Positions 1 to 7,998 of a DNA stretch of 21,570 nucleotides are shown piece after piece. Made by a program: the position numbers and the translations under genes. Under the pieces are notes generated by a model. The model was not told the origin of the DNA, searched no databases, and worked only from the letters and a program-made list of their open reading frames with translations. Every line of letters starts with the position of its first letter. The first letter of the stretch is position 1. This stretch comes from a virus: IMG/VR virus record IMGVR_UViG_3300028909_000077, positions 1 through 21,570 of that record, one strand, 5' to 3'.

Positions 1-352
<352 letters not shown>

Positions 353-353
353 G

Positions 354-587
354 TCATGGCATCTCTTCAAATGTTGAGAACACAAGCTCATCCACGGCAA
401 ACGATCTTTCGCCGGAAAGCCGCCGCTTCATCATGAACACCATGAGTATGGGCACGCCTGGGTGCTTAACCTTGGTTTTTATCAGGCACTCCTGCAAGTT
501 TGCAGCCTCTATTTCTATCCAGCTAGTTTCGTCACCCCAAGGATTTTTGAAGGGGGTTTTGCCCGCTTGCACTTTAAAACGGAGCAT
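354..587 (-). CDS. Hypothetical small phage protein (77 aa)
   Basis: This 77-aa ORF starts with ATG at 587, directly after the TAA of the upstream gene (588-590), and ends one base before the ATG of the first repeat gene. It has no strong Shine-Dalgarno motif, so it probably depends on coupling to the upstream gene. The protein begins MLRFKVQAGKTPFKNPWGDE and is mixed-charge and soluble, with no signal peptide or membrane segment. The N-terminal layout (short basic strand, then a WIEIEA-like strand and a helix containing LQECLIKTK) resembles the small protein at 901-1095 in general style, but I see no convincing homology. Function unknown. The same-strand packed context supports it being real. 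Confidence 0.6.
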   Translation of the reverse strand: MLRFKVQAGKTPFKNPWGDETSWIEIEAANLQECLIKTKVKHPGVPILMVFMMKRRLSGERSFAVDELVFSTFEEMP

Positions 588-899
588 TTATCTATCTGCC
601 ACAACAATAGTAAAAACGGCTAAAAACCCGCTTCGATCAACCGCTACGTTTTCTGGCAGCGCATCCATATAGATGTGCTCTCGGCAGTCAGAACCTATAA
701 TGCTACGCCTAATGCGCTTTAGCGCAGATGAAAACAGCGCAGAGTTTGCTATTCCAGCATATTTTGGGCGCGTGCGAAACTTGGCAATACTATAGTGTGC
801 GCTAGTGAACACAGGCACCTGGGCGTATTCTCTATGCAAACTACCACCCACGTTGTAAGATTGTCTTATTTTAGCCTTAAAACAAATATGTGCTGGCAT
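588..899 (-). CDS. Hypothetical protein (103 aa)
   Basis: The gene starts with ATG at 899, one base after the TGA of the 901-1095 gene. A GGAG motif lies in the overlapping end of that gene at suitable spacing. The protein is basic in its first two thirds, with HREYAQVPVF and KFRTRPKYAG segments, and ends in a hydrophobic strand (FLAVFTIVVADR). No domain is recognised. It is followed without a gap by the 354-587 gene, so these three genes and the first repeat gene form one translation-coupled chain. Confidence 0.6.
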   Translation of the reverse strand: MPAHICFKAKIRQSYNVGGSLHREYAQVPVFTSAHYSIAKFRTRPKYAGIANSALFSSALKRIRRSIIGSDCREHIYMDALPENVAVDRSGFLAVFTIVVADR

Positions 900-900
900 A

Positions 901-1095
901 TCATTCTCCGTTGTTTTTCGCGTGCCAAACGACTACCCAATCGAGATTATAATTAAACCCCTCAATCTCGTACACATCCCAATCTGGTGGTGCTAGTTTT
1001 GCTTTCGACAACGCATCCATTGGATTGGCCGCATCAAAGAGTGTGCCAAAATTAGTCGCGTACCCTTCTTTCCTGTAGCGTGCACGATATCTCAT
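901..1095 (-). CDS. Hypothetical small protein (64 aa)
   Basis: ATG at 1095 with an AGGA element about nine bases upstream. The protein starts MRYRARYRKEGYATNFGTLF, with an aromatic and basic N-terminus, a central helix (MDALSKAKL) and an aromatic C-terminal half containing WDVYEIEGFNYNLDWVVVW. This pattern of strand, helix with alternating Ala/Lys, then strands is common in small phage proteins of about 60-70 residues, but I cannot name a family. It is the first gene after an 81-bp gap downstream of the VWA gene, and a copy of the 16-bp palindrome lies in that gap. Confidence 0.6.
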   Translation of the reverse strand: MRYRARYRKEGYATNFGTLFDAANPMDALSKAKLAPPDWDVYEIEGFNYNLDWVVVWHAKNNGE

Positions 1096-1135
1096 GGTTT
1101 AAGTCCTAATAGCGTTTATCAGGATGATTACCCGA

Positions 1136-1151
1136 TTACTCCGCAGAGTAA
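1136..1151. promoter_or_regulatory. 16-bp dispersed palindrome, copy 1
   Basis: TTACTCCGCAGAGTAA in the gap between the VWA gene and the 901-1095 gene. It is flanked by further inverted arms TGATTA (1125-1130) and TAATCA (1159-1164), so a longer hairpin can form. It may be a processing or termination structure, or a protein-binding site. The motif recurs at 4445, 6324, 8262, 9042 and 16667. Confidence 0.8.
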
Positions 1152-1176
1152 ATACAGATAATCACCCAAATAAGCG

Positions 1177-2475
1177 TTACACTTCTAGTTCTACGGTGTC
1201 TCCCCACGGGCAAGAATTACTCCCCCCTGGCGTGATGGCCCAGACCACAGGATAGGTCGGCGCGTGCTGTGGCGCCGAGCCATACCCATCAGTGAGGTAA
1301 ACCAAACAATCAGGTATGATGTTCAGTTCATCCAGCTTGTCGAACACTGGCGAAAACATTGTGCCACCGCCACCTACGGCCTCGCGCACAACCTGCACCG
1401 CGTCGATGTCAGTGGGATCATCTAGCTCATGCACACCGTGCACTTTAGCATCACAGAAAACTACATGCGCGGTTTCGGGCATCGCCTGCTCGAATATCCC
1501 CGCCATGGCACCCCCCATGATGTTCATTTCGCGTTGGCCAACAGACCCAGAGGTGTCGACTGCAACCACCACTGTGCCCACTCCGATGCCCGCGCGCCTT
1601 GGTGTGTACACCGGATCGGCAAAGATGAGCATTATCGGGTCGGGGCTCTTCCAGTCATAATTGCCCCCGCCGATCGTCTTTGTCACCAGCGTCGCCAATT
1701 TGTCCTTCCAGTCCACCTTGGGCTCAAGCAGCGCGTCAACGAGCCGCTGAATGGCATCCGGCACTTTGCCGCGCGCCTTGGCCACCTGGAGCGCCTGGTT
1801 GATCGCCTGCGCCATTGCAGACTGATTATCCTTGCGCTCTTGGACCGCCTGTGCAGGGGTCTTGCCTGGCTCACCAGCACCAGGCGGCAGGTGGTTGTCG
1901 AAGCCACCTGGGTTGGGTGGTGGATCACTTCCCTGACCGGACAGCGGCGGCAGCCCGTTCCCAGGCTGTTGGTTGTGCCCTTTACCGCTGTTCTGCTGCG
2001 CCTTGGCATATTCCTCGGCGTATATGCCAACCCAGCTTTCACCACCTTTGATGCGCGGGTTAAAATGGCCCTCTTTCGGGTGCTTACCTATTTTGCACTC
2101 GTCCAGAAAGGCGTTGATAGTCCAATCCTGCACCTTGTTAACCAGTTCAAGATCAACCGGCAGCATGCCGTTGGGGCCAAAAATACCATCCCGCATGGTG
2201 TATGCCTGCTCACAATGCTCCCACATGACGTGGCATATTTCATGGCAAAGCACGTAGAGGCGCTGCTGCAAGTCCCACTCGGCGAATTTTGCCGGGTTAA
2301 GATAGATGTTTTTTCCGTCTGTCGCGGCGTAGGGTATATCCCGGCTCGGAACAAGGTTGCACTGGTCCAGCAATAAATGGCTAAAAAACGGCTGCGCCCA
2401 CATGACCCCCGCTCGAAGCTCTGTTAAAGCATTCTTCTCCTCGTGGGTTAGGTCTTTTGCTGTTGTGAATGTCAT
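1177..2475 (-). CDS. Metallopeptidase-like / VWA-domain protein (DUF2201 type)
   Basis: A 432-aa protein with ATG at 2475 and a GAGGAG ribosome binding site. Residues 1-150 form a putative metallopeptidase domain with an HEICH motif (H78, E79, H82), H87 nearby, and a downstream VNKVQDWTINAFLDE helix typical of the DUF2201 N-terminal family. Residues 160-210 are a Pro/Gly/Gln-rich linker. Residues 300-432 are a von Willebrand A-like domain with a complete MIDAS: D307-T-S-G-S311, T372 after a Gly run, and D396 in YLTDGYG. Such proteins pair with MoxR AAA+ ATPases, and here the ATPase gene lies directly upstream on the same strand. The pair probably forms a metal-dependent remodelling complex in the cytoplasm. 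Whether the zinc site cleaves protein is not known. A hairpin-rich 82-bp gap separates the two genes. Confidence 0.88.
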   Translation of the reverse strand: MTFTTAKDLTHEEKNALTELRAGVMWAQPFFSHLLLDQCNLVPSRDIPYAATDGKNIYLNPAKFAEWDLQQRLYVLCHEICHVMWEHCEQAYTMRDGIFGPNGMLPVDLELVNKVQDWTINAFLDECKIGKHPKEGHFNPRIKGGESWVGIYAEEYAKAQQNSGKGHNQQPGNGLPPLSGQGSDPPPNPGGFDNHLPPGAGEPGKTPAQAVQERKDNQSAMAQAINQALQVAKARGKVPDAIQRLVDALLEPKVDWKDKLATLVTKTIGGGNYDWKSPDPIMLIFADPVYTPRRAGIGVGTVVVAVDTSGSVGQREMNIMGGAMAGIFEQAMPETAHVVFCDAKVHGVHELDDPTDIDAVQVVREAVGGGGTMFSPVFDKLDELNIIPDCLVYLTDGYGSAPQHAPTYPVVWAITPGGSNSCPWGDTVELEV

Positions 2476-2490
2476 TGGTTACTCCTCAAA

Positions 2491-2520
2491 GAAAACCATA
2501 CGTGGCTCCATATGGTTTTC
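2491..2520. promoter_or_regulatory. 10-bp inverted repeat in the leader of the VWA gene
   Basis: GAAAACCATA (2491-2500) and TATGGTTTTC (2511-2520) are perfect inverted arms around a 10-base loop. They sit just upstream of the ribosome binding site of the VWA gene. This could be an operator or an mRNA structure that tunes translation. There is no direct evidence for either. Confidence 0.6.
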
Positions 2521-2522
2521 CA

Positions 2523-2555
2523 AGGGGAGTGCGGGGGTTATCCCCGCACTCTTGG
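2523..2555 (-). terminator. Strong intergenic hairpin after the MoxR gene
   Basis: AGTGCGGGG (2528-2536) pairs with CCCCGCACT around a short loop. Outer CCAAG/CTTGG arms extend the stem with a small GGG bulge on one side. On the transcribed (minus) strand it is followed by TTGGAAAA rather than a T-run, so it is more likely an attenuator or RNA-processing stem than a full intrinsic terminator. It begins just after the MoxR stop codon. Confidence 0.5.
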
Positions 2556-2557
2556 TT

Positions 2558-3661
2558 TTACCCCAAGTTCACCACCACACCCATCAGCGTGGCGTTTTTA
2601 CCACACCAATCGCCCACCGCCTTCGTGTTGATGATGTTCCCGTCCCGCTTCAGCGCGGACTTAATAAACATCACGGCAAACTCTTCAGGTAGCCGTGATA
2701 TGTATTTAATAACCGCGTCCACATTCTTCATGTCCGTGCGTGATGCGCACATATAGCATGTAAGCATCTGCATGTCAGGCTTCTCCGGCAGCGGGCAGTT
2801 TTTTGGGTCTGCAATGATGTCCGAAAACTGGATTGCCGAGTTCGCCATTTTCAGGAACGTAGCAAGCTGGTTGGCCGCGCCTTCGCCGATAATGCCCGCC
2901 GTGATGCCCATTAGCACGGGGCTATACGGTATCCTGTCGGGGTCCGCCGGGTCAGCATATTGCCGCAGTATTTTATCGGCCAGCACCATGGAGCGTGGCG
3001 TGGCCCACGGCCCTTGTATCTCCGGCACGCTATCGTGCATGATGATCTGCGGGTTTTGCAGGCAGAATGCGATGACAGCCGGATGCACGCCGATCGTTGC
3101 GTAGTGGTCGGCGACGTCCTCAATGTCCTGCCGTACATGGATTTCGACGTGCCGGTTGATGATGAAGTCATAATCCTTTGTAGCGCCCGAACGATCCACC
3201 GTGCGGTTGCCTGTTGACCACACCACCCAGCCGGGTGGCAAGGCGTGGTTGCCGGAACGCCCATTCAAAAGCAAGTCAGCCAGTTGCTTCTTGATATCAC
3301 CCTCAGCGCTTCGACGCTCATCTATCAGCAGAATACCATGTGTGTATTCATGCACACTTTTGCCATTGCGGCATGTCATCCACACGGGCTCTGTGTGCTC
3401 CGTGACGCGCACACCGCGTTCGTTCTTGCCCGAAAACAAGGGAAAGCCCGGCACGGTTATCGGCAGAGCGGTGCTGGCGTTCAGCACCGCGAAACCCCAA
3501 GGGGTGCCCGTGCGCTTTGCCATTTCGCTGACAATCTGCTCCACCAGTTCCGTTTTGCCGCAGCCTGGTGGGCCGATCAGTTCGACGGAAACACCCGCCT
3601 GGATAAGTTTGGGGGCTTCTTTTGCAATCTGCGAAAGTTTTAAGCCCATTGGTGCTCGCAT
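2558..3661 (-). CDS. MoxR-family AAA+ ATPase
   Basis: A 367-aa protein from ATG at 3661, chosen because GAGGAG precedes it at good spacing; a longer reading to 3721 lacks an RBS. It carries Walker A GPPGCGKT (residues 30-37), Walker B LLIDE (111-115), a sensor-1 Asn in WSTGNR (N152), an Arg in the following IINRHVEI stretch, and a sensor-2-like ATPRS. This is the MoxR/ChlI-type arrangement. MoxR ATPases act with VWA partner proteins as chaperones in maturation or cofactor insertion, and the adjacent downstream gene is such a partner. In this phage the client is unknown. A hairpin (3704-3725) separates it from the second (Gly-X)n gene upstream, with which it may be co-transcribed. Confidence 0.88.
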   Translation of the reverse strand: MRAPMGLKLSQIAKEAPKLIQAGVSVELIGPPGCGKTELVEQIVSEMAKRTGTPWGFAVLNASTALPITVPGFPLFSGKNERGVRVTEHTEPVWMTCRNGKSVHEYTHGILLIDERRSAEGDIKKQLADLLLNGRSGNHALPPGWVVWSTGNRTVDRSGATKDYDFIINRHVEIHVRQDIEDVADHYATIGVHPAVIAFCLQNPQIIMHDSVPEIQGPWATPRSMVLADKILRQYADPADPDRIPYSPVLMGITAGIIGEGAANQLATFLKMANSAIQFSDIIADPKNCPLPEKPDMQMLTCYMCASRTDMKNVDAVIKYISRLPEEFAVMFIKSALKRDGNIINTKAVGDWCGKNATLMGVVVNLG

Positions 3662-3703
3662 TTGGTTTTTCTCCTCTACTTCCTGTGACAACCACAGGCC
3701 AAA

Positions 3704-3725
3704 CCCGATGGTTTGTACCATCGGG
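3704..3725. terminator. Hairpin between repeat gene 2 and the MoxR gene
   Basis: CCCGATGGT (3704-3712) and ACCATCGGG (3717-3725) form a perfect 9-bp stem with a 4-base loop. It starts 7 bases after the stop codon of the second repeat gene and lies about 45 bp upstream of the MoxR start. Only a short TTT follows on the minus strand, so termination is probably partial. Confidence 0.5.
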
Positions 3726-3732
3726 AAGGGTC

Positions 3733-4054
<322 letters not shown>

Positions 4055-4083
<29 letters not shown>

Positions 4084-4402
4084 AGCTGGCCTCGGCAACT
4101 TCTGTGGTGGGGATTATTTCGATGGCGTTTGTTAGGTACACTTCATGTGTGTAGTTAAGTCGGCCACCCTTAATACCGTTGTTCGCCACAGCCGATAATG
4201 AGAGCCCCCCACCTTCCCACTTCCACAAGCGTAGCGCGTTCATAAGATGAACCTCCATGCCATCCACGTGCAACACGTCGCCGATATGCACGCCTGCGGA
4301 ATAGGTGCGCACCAAGCAGCGGCGCCCCACCATAGGGTGCTTGTGGTTTGGCTCACTCAGCCGCGCAGCCATTACTTGTTCCATACCGTTGTCTTTTGTC
4401 AT
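4055..4402 (-). CDS. Conserved phage protein of DUF6948-like type (115 aa)
   Basis: ATG at 4402 with an AAAGGAAAAG ribosome binding site. The core, with [36 protein letters not shown] and [12 protein letters not shown], matches my memory of a small phage family (DUF6948) with the pattern VRTYSAGVH - RLWYWxGA - LSxxA - AIEIIP. Its function is not known. The last nine residues (YAKFIEDKK) come from the sequence that in another frame starts repeat gene 2. Copy 1 carries the same DNA without this gene, so the C-terminus was probably replaced when the repeat gene arrived. The family name is from memory and would need a profile search. Confidence 0.72.
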
Positions 4403-4427
4403 GTGCTTTTCCTTTGTGTTATCAGCG

Positions 4428-4477
4428 TAATTGCTGGGTGGTGCTTACTCTGCGAAGTAAGCACCACCCAGCAATTA
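4428..4477. terminator. 21-bp perfect inverted repeat hairpin
   Basis: The left arm (4428-4448) and right arm (4457-4477) are perfectly complementary over 21 bp with an 8-base loop. The stem begins immediately after the TAG stop of the 4478-4726 gene. No T-run follows on the minus strand, so it may protect the RNA end or be processed rather than terminate. A variant of the 16-bp palindrome (4445-4460) forms its apex. Confidence 0.75.
4445..4460. promoter_or_regulatory. 16-bp dispersed palindrome, copy 2 (variant)
   Basis: TTACTCTGCGAAGTAA, with one imperfect pair compared with the other copies. It lies at the apex of the 21-bp hairpin, so here the motif is part of a larger structure. Confidence 0.65.
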
Positions 4478-4726
4478 CTATTTTATTAGCTTTGGTTTTG
4501 ATACATCTGTGTTTTGGTTGTCATAACCAAAACGGTTTTCAAATATCTGCTCGCACTTTATGAACTCACAATGCTGATACATACTCATTTTGAACATAAG
4601 GATCGCCGAAGCAGCATCATTAGCGCTGTACTCGCGCCCCAGCAAAGAGCCATCTACGACGTGGCGGATATTTTTGGCACGAAATATAATGTTCCAGCGC
4701 GGTTTGTGGTTGGTAATTAAGCTCAT
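4478..4726 (-). CDS. Hypothetical protein (82 aa)
   Basis: The start is the ATG at 4726, with ACAGGA about 12 bases upstream; a longer TTG start at 4759 would overlap the preceding gene's stop and is less likely. The protein begins MSLITNHKPRWNIIFRAKNI and contains a small Cys pair (CEFIKCEQIF). The N-terminal half (KPRWNIIFRAKNIRHVVDGSLLGREYSANDAASAIL) looks like a small alpha/beta fold with a strand, a loop and a helix. I do not recognise it. It sits between repeat gene 3 and the big hairpin and ends with TAG. Confidence 0.6.
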   Translation of the reverse strand: MSLITNHKPRWNIIFRAKNIRHVVDGSLLGREYSANDAASAILMFKMSMYQHCEFIKCEQIFENRFGYDNQNTDVSKPKLIK

Positions 4727-4742
4727 AACACAGCATATCCTG

Positions 4743-5225
<483 letters not shown>

Positions 5226-5226
5226 T

Positions 5227-5463
5227 TTAATACTCCACCTCAAAATAAATTTGTGCCTCTTCCATAAGAAGTACGAGGTTGAACCCCACCGCACAATAAG
5301 CGCCGTCGCTGGCGTCGTGTGTAGGGAGTTTTGATCTTGCTATGGGCTCAGCCACCATCCAACAGCCCTGGAAAGCTGTGTTGCGGTTATAGTCGCGCTT
5401 GCCAACGATCAGCCCACGGGCTCTCAGCGCGGCAGCGAGTTGGGATGTTTCGACGGCGTTCAT
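5227..5463 (-). CDS. Hypothetical protein (78 aa)
   Basis: ATG at 5463 overlaps the stop of the upstream gene (ATGA), with AAGGG about nine bases upstream. The N-terminus ([20 protein letters not shown]) looks like an amphipathic helix followed by a strand. The middle has a Trp/Tyr-rich loop ([15 protein letters not shown]), and the C-terminus contains [18 protein letters not shown]. No family recognised. It is the last gene before repeat gene 3 and is probably translationally coupled to both neighbours. Confidence 0.65.
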   Translation of the reverse strand: MNAVETSQLAAALRARGLIVGKRDYNRNTAFQGCWMVAEPIARSKLPTHDASDGAYCAVGFNLVLLMEEAQIYFEVEY

Positions 5464-5708
5464 GGTTTTACGCCCTTACCGATCATCGCGCGGATAGATG
5501 CCGTGTTCGGCATGAGCGTGGCTTCATTGAAATGCTCCACAACATTTACAACCGCAATTATGTAGTCGTGGCAGTTGCTCAGGCTCAGCCCTTCCCGCCC
5601 TAACTCGGCGTGGATACTCATCAGCGCGTAGTGAATTGCCCATGCGCGCTCTATATCCGACAATACGGACACTGCGGCTCGGTCAGTTTCCGTGTATGTT
5701 ATAACCAT
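5460..5708 (-). CDS. Hypothetical helical protein (82 aa)
   Basis: ATG at 5708 overlaps the upstream stop in a TAATG junction, with a GGGGGA element upstream. The sequence MVITYTETDRAAVSVLSDIE continues into a helix-rich segment (RAWAIHYALMSIHAELG) and a C-terminal helix ending [11 protein letters not shown]. It looks like a small all-helical soluble protein. Function unknown. Confidence 0.65.
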   Translation of the reverse strand: MVITYTETDRAAVSVLSDIERAWAIHYALMSIHAELGREGLSLSNCHDYIIAVVNVVEHFNEATLMPNTASIRAMIGKGVKP

Positions 5709-5941
5709 TATAGCACATCCCCCAATACCTTACAGTATTCAACATCGAGCCGCCAGACGCGGACCAGCTTTGTAATGCGCGGGTTATCCATCCGCACGCA
5801 AATGCACGCTGAAATTCCTGGTTTGGCGGGCCGAACGCTAGTCACAACCCCAAACCGCGCGCCTTGCATCCACGTATAATAGTGGGCTGGTATTTCGACG
5901 CACTTGCCGATTAGCTTCCGCATATCCTCGTATGTTGTCAT
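5708..5941 (-). CDS. Hypothetical beta-rich protein (77 aa)
   Basis: The chosen start is ATG at 5941, preceded by AGAGGGGAA; an upstream GTG at 5962 has no better signal. The protein (MTTYEDMRKLIGKCVEIPAH) has a helix, then strands with Arg and Val (RFGVVTSVRPAKPG; ISACICVRMDNP; LVRVWRLDVEY). The pattern suggests a small SH3-like barrel, as in many phage proteins that set binding properties of larger complexes, but this is only a guess. It is coupled to its downstream neighbour. Confidence 0.63.
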   Translation of the reverse strand: MTTYEDMRKLIGKCVEIPAHYYTWMQGARFGVVTSVRPAKPGISACICVRMDNPRITKLVRVWRLDVEYCKVLGDVL

Positions 5942-5958
5942 GGTTATTCCCCTCTGTT

Positions 5959-6708
5959 TCACACGCGCGTGGAGACAATCTCCAGCACATCCGGTTGCAG
6001 CGTGAGCTTAACGCCCGCGCCTAAATTACGCCCCAGTGCCACCAAATGATCCTTCAGCGCCGGGAAGGGCCGCTCATCAATAAAAAACCCCACGCCATTG
6101 AAGCACTGCGCCGGTTCGCCCGGCATGGGTAGCTCGTAATGCTCCCTGGCGGCGCCCTCGCGTAGTATCAGCGCGGCGATCGTGAGGTAGTCGTCTTCAA
6201 TGGTGTCGTGCTTGGTCCACCATGTGCTGGCGAGGCGTTCGCGCTGCGCCAGAAGCGCACGCTGGATGTAATTCGCCATTAAATCGGCCGCTTCAGCGGC
6301 GCTCCACAGGCATCTGTGCTGAATTACTCCGTAGAGTAACCATAATTGCTTTGGCGTGGGTATTCTGAGCGGCGCAATCTGCTCGGCGAAGGAAGTTATT
6401 TCTTTCTCTGCGCGCAGCAGTCCCCACCGCGATGCCGCCAGTTCACCATAAGCAGCCCGGAACGCGGTGTGGCGCGCCATCAGTTCCATAGCGGTGTCCT
6501 CGTTTATACGAAGCACGCGGGATAAGCGGTAACTGGTGAACGGCAGCCCAGATGCTTCACACAGCCCTTTTAATGCCATTGCAGCGGCATAGTGGTGGTT
6601 GGGCGGCATGTCTGGGTGGCAGCGCCACCCGGCAGCCTCCAAAAGCTGGCGCTTGGCCAGATAGGATGACTTGGCCGGGAAGCGGAATTTACGAGATAGG
6701 CGGGTCAC
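5959..6708 (-). CDS. Hypothetical protein (249 aa)
   Basis: The gene starts with GTG at 6708 overlapping the upstream TGA (GTGA); a CGGAG element lies just before it. The 249-aa protein is Ala/Leu/Arg-rich and mostly helical, with conspicuous Trp and His positions (GWRCHPDMPPNHHYAAAMAL; STWWTKHDTIEDDYLTIAAL). The RLSRVLRINEDTAMELMARH segment could be a helix-turn-helix-like unit. No enzyme motif is visible. A copy of the 16-bp palindrome (6324-6339) lies inside the coding sequence and is read as LLYGV. Function unknown; a replication-accessory or regulatory role is possible. Confidence 0.62.
   Translation of the reverse strand: MTRLSRKFRFPAKSSYLAKRQLLEAAGWRCHPDMPPNHHYAAAMALKGLCEASGLPFTSYRLSRVLRINEDTAMELMARHTAFRAAYGELAASRWGLLRAEKEITSFAEQIAPLRIPTPKQLWLLYGVIQHRCLWSAAEAADLMANYIQRALLAQRERLASTWWTKHDTIEDDYLTIAALILREGAAREHYELPMPGEPAQCFNGVGFFIDERPFPALKDHLVALGRNLGAGVKLTLQPDVLEIVSTRV
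6324..6339. promoter_or_regulatory. 16-bp dispersed palindrome, copy 3 (inside a gene)
   Basis: TTACTCCGTAGAGTAA within the coding sequence of the 249-aa protein. Its reading frame differs from that of the other two intragenic copies, so it is conserved as DNA, not as a peptide. Confidence 0.75.
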
Positions 6709-7274
6709 GGCTCCGACCCCGTAAGGTGGTTGACAAGCTCAATATACCGCGCTTTTTTGGTCTGATACCATGCGAGGTGTTTAAGCTCATCGGCAGAGAA
6801 CGCGGCTTGCGCTTTCATAATCTCGGCGAGGAGGCCGCCCACTTCGCCTTCCAGTGTGGCGCGCCCAGTCAGCGCGTTAACGAGTGCAGGGTTTTCGCGC
6901 TCTATCTTGCGCTCTATCGCGTCAATGCGCTTTTGGGTACTCTTCCGCTCGCTATTGAGGGCGGAAAGCCGCAGCGTGGATTGAGGGTCTGGGCTCGCAG
7001 TGAGTGCGGCACGCGCGTCGTCTATGCGTGCGGCGTCTTTTTTCAGCCATGCCAAGCGTGCGAGTGTTGCAGCCTGCTTGTCCTGCTGGGTTTCCGCCGC
7101 CGTGGGTTGGGATAGCCTATAGGCTGCAAGTTCGGCAGTGTAACGGCGTTGCCGCTCGGTTTTTTGGGCGCCCAGTGCTGACATATCGGCGAGGTATTGC
7201 TTATGCCACTCAGCCTTTTGGCCATCTAGTGCTGACATATCGGCGAGGTATTGCGCGTAGTCTGGTTTTTGCAT
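6705..7274 (-). CDS. Coiled-coil protein with N-terminal duplication (189 aa)
   Basis: ATG at 7274; there is no Shine-Dalgarno motif (CCCCTCCC precedes it), so the start is less certain. The protein is almost wholly helical with long heptad-like stretches (RLSALNSERKSTQKRIDAIE; RKIERENPALVNALTGRATL). An 18-residue unit QYLADMSAL-x9 is repeated near the N-terminus (about residues 8-25 and 26-43), matched by a 27-bp direct repeat in the DNA (7174-7200 and 7228-7254). It is the first gene of the leftward block and overlaps the next gene by four bases. It could be a structural or nucleic-acid-organising protein. Function unknown. Confidence 0.68.
   Translation of the reverse strand: MQKPDYAQYLADMSALDGQKAEWHKQYLADMSALGAQKTERQRRYTAELAAYRLSQPTAAETQQDKQAATLARLAWLKKDAARIDDARAALTASPDPQSTLRLSALNSERKSTQKRIDAIERKIERENPALVNALTGRATLEGEVGGLLAEIMKAQAAFSADELKHLAWYQTKKARYIELVNHLTGSEP
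7174..7254. repeat. 27-bp direct repeat inside the coiled-coil gene
   Basis: Identical 27-base copies at 7174-7200 and 7228-7254 with a 54-bp period. It keeps the reading frame and encodes the duplicated QYLADMSAL unit. Confidence 0.9.
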
Positions 7275-7749
7275 GGGAGGGGTACTTTCGGGCTGTGAAA
7301 ACGCCAGTGTAAGACGTTGAAATTGCTGCGTATTGCGTGGTTTAGCGGTTATTTTTTGGTTTTAGGTACACGAGACCTTTTTTATAAAAAATAAATTAAC
7401 ATACCCCCCATATACCTATACCCCCCGTATGTCAAATTATTTTTTTTAAACGCGTAGCTAGCCAAATCTAAACCAATATAAAAATGTACAGTGTAAACTA
7501 ACAATTCAATAAAATATATATAAGAAATCAATAAGTTATAAGTTAAACAACAACTGCCGAAAACTCACCAGCGGTTTTGCCATTGATATATCTAAACCAA
7601 AAAACTCACTAAGAAATCAATAGCTTAAACACGTAGTAATTTACTTGTGACAGATAAAGTGCCGCCAACTGCCTAGTGATCTCGCCTGTACCCCTGCCCC
7701 ACTAACCAAAAAACGGGCAAAAACACGCGATAATGTTCAAAATATATTC

Positions 7750-7773
7750 GCGTGGTTATTATAATAACCACGC
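7750..7773. promoter_or_regulatory. 24-bp perfect palindrome
   Basis: A perfect 24-bp palindrome with half-site GCGTGGTTATTA and no spacer. Such long symmetrical sites usually bind a dimeric regulator or form a cruciform. It lies centrally in the non-coding region. Confidence 0.75.
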
Positions 7774-7851
7774 AAACAGCCACAGTTTATTTGCGGCGCA
7801 ATCAGCCTGATTTACAATGTAAAAGACCACATCATGCTTATTAGCGTGCAG

Positions 7852-7901
7852 TTATTCAACCATCGGGTTGCCATATGCGGCGGGTCGCGATGGTTGAATA
7901 A
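7852..7901. other. 14-bp stem, 22-base loop inverted repeat
   Basis: TTATTCAACCATCG (7852-7865) and CGATGGTTGAATAA (7888-7901) are perfect arms. The loop contains CATATG. It could be an operator pair, an origin hairpin or a small structured RNA. No coding sequence covers it. Confidence 0.65.
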
Positions 7902-7957
7902 ACACAAGTGTAGTTATTTACTTATGGCGCACGTGAGATGGCGCGAAAAATAAGCGC

Positions 7958-7992
7958 AAAAAACCCCGTGGCGTCGAGCCACGGGGTTTTTT
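7958..7992. terminator. Bidirectional intrinsic terminator
   Basis: CCCCGTGGC (7964-7972) pairs with GCCACGGGG (7978-7986) around a 5-base loop, flanked by six A residues on one side and six T residues on the other. It works as a textbook rho-independent terminator in both directions. For leftward transcripts it lies just after the stop codon at 7999 and closes the 8938-7999 unit. Confidence 0.92.
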
Positions 7993-7998
7993 GCACCA

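Larger units (their letters stand above)
7275..7957. other. Large AT-rich non-coding control region / possible replication origin
   Basis: No convincing gene was found in this stretch. Between 7340 and 7640 it is strongly AT-rich, with a 14-bp TTTTTTATAAAAAA palindrome (7378-7391), two ATACCCCCC boxes (7401-7409, 7418-7426), and three pairs of direct repeats: ATCTAAACCAA (7466, 7590), TAAGAAATCAATA (7521, 7610) and AAACTCAC (7561, 7602). A leftward TTGACA (7435-7430) is followed by weak -10 options (TATATG or TATGGG), so it may be the promoter of the leftward block. Further right are a 24-bp palindrome and a 14-bp-stem hairpin. Clustered short repeats next to an AT-rich stretch are typical of phage origins or operator regions, but no replication initiator is present in the window to confirm this. 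Confidence 0.55.

Noticed and set aside
1429-2376. A 315-codon open frame on the plus strand opposite the metallopeptidase/VWA gene
   Set aside because: It is the mirror of a gene with clear catalytic motifs; it has no RBS and its composition (His/Arg/Leu-rich) is typical of an antisense shadow.
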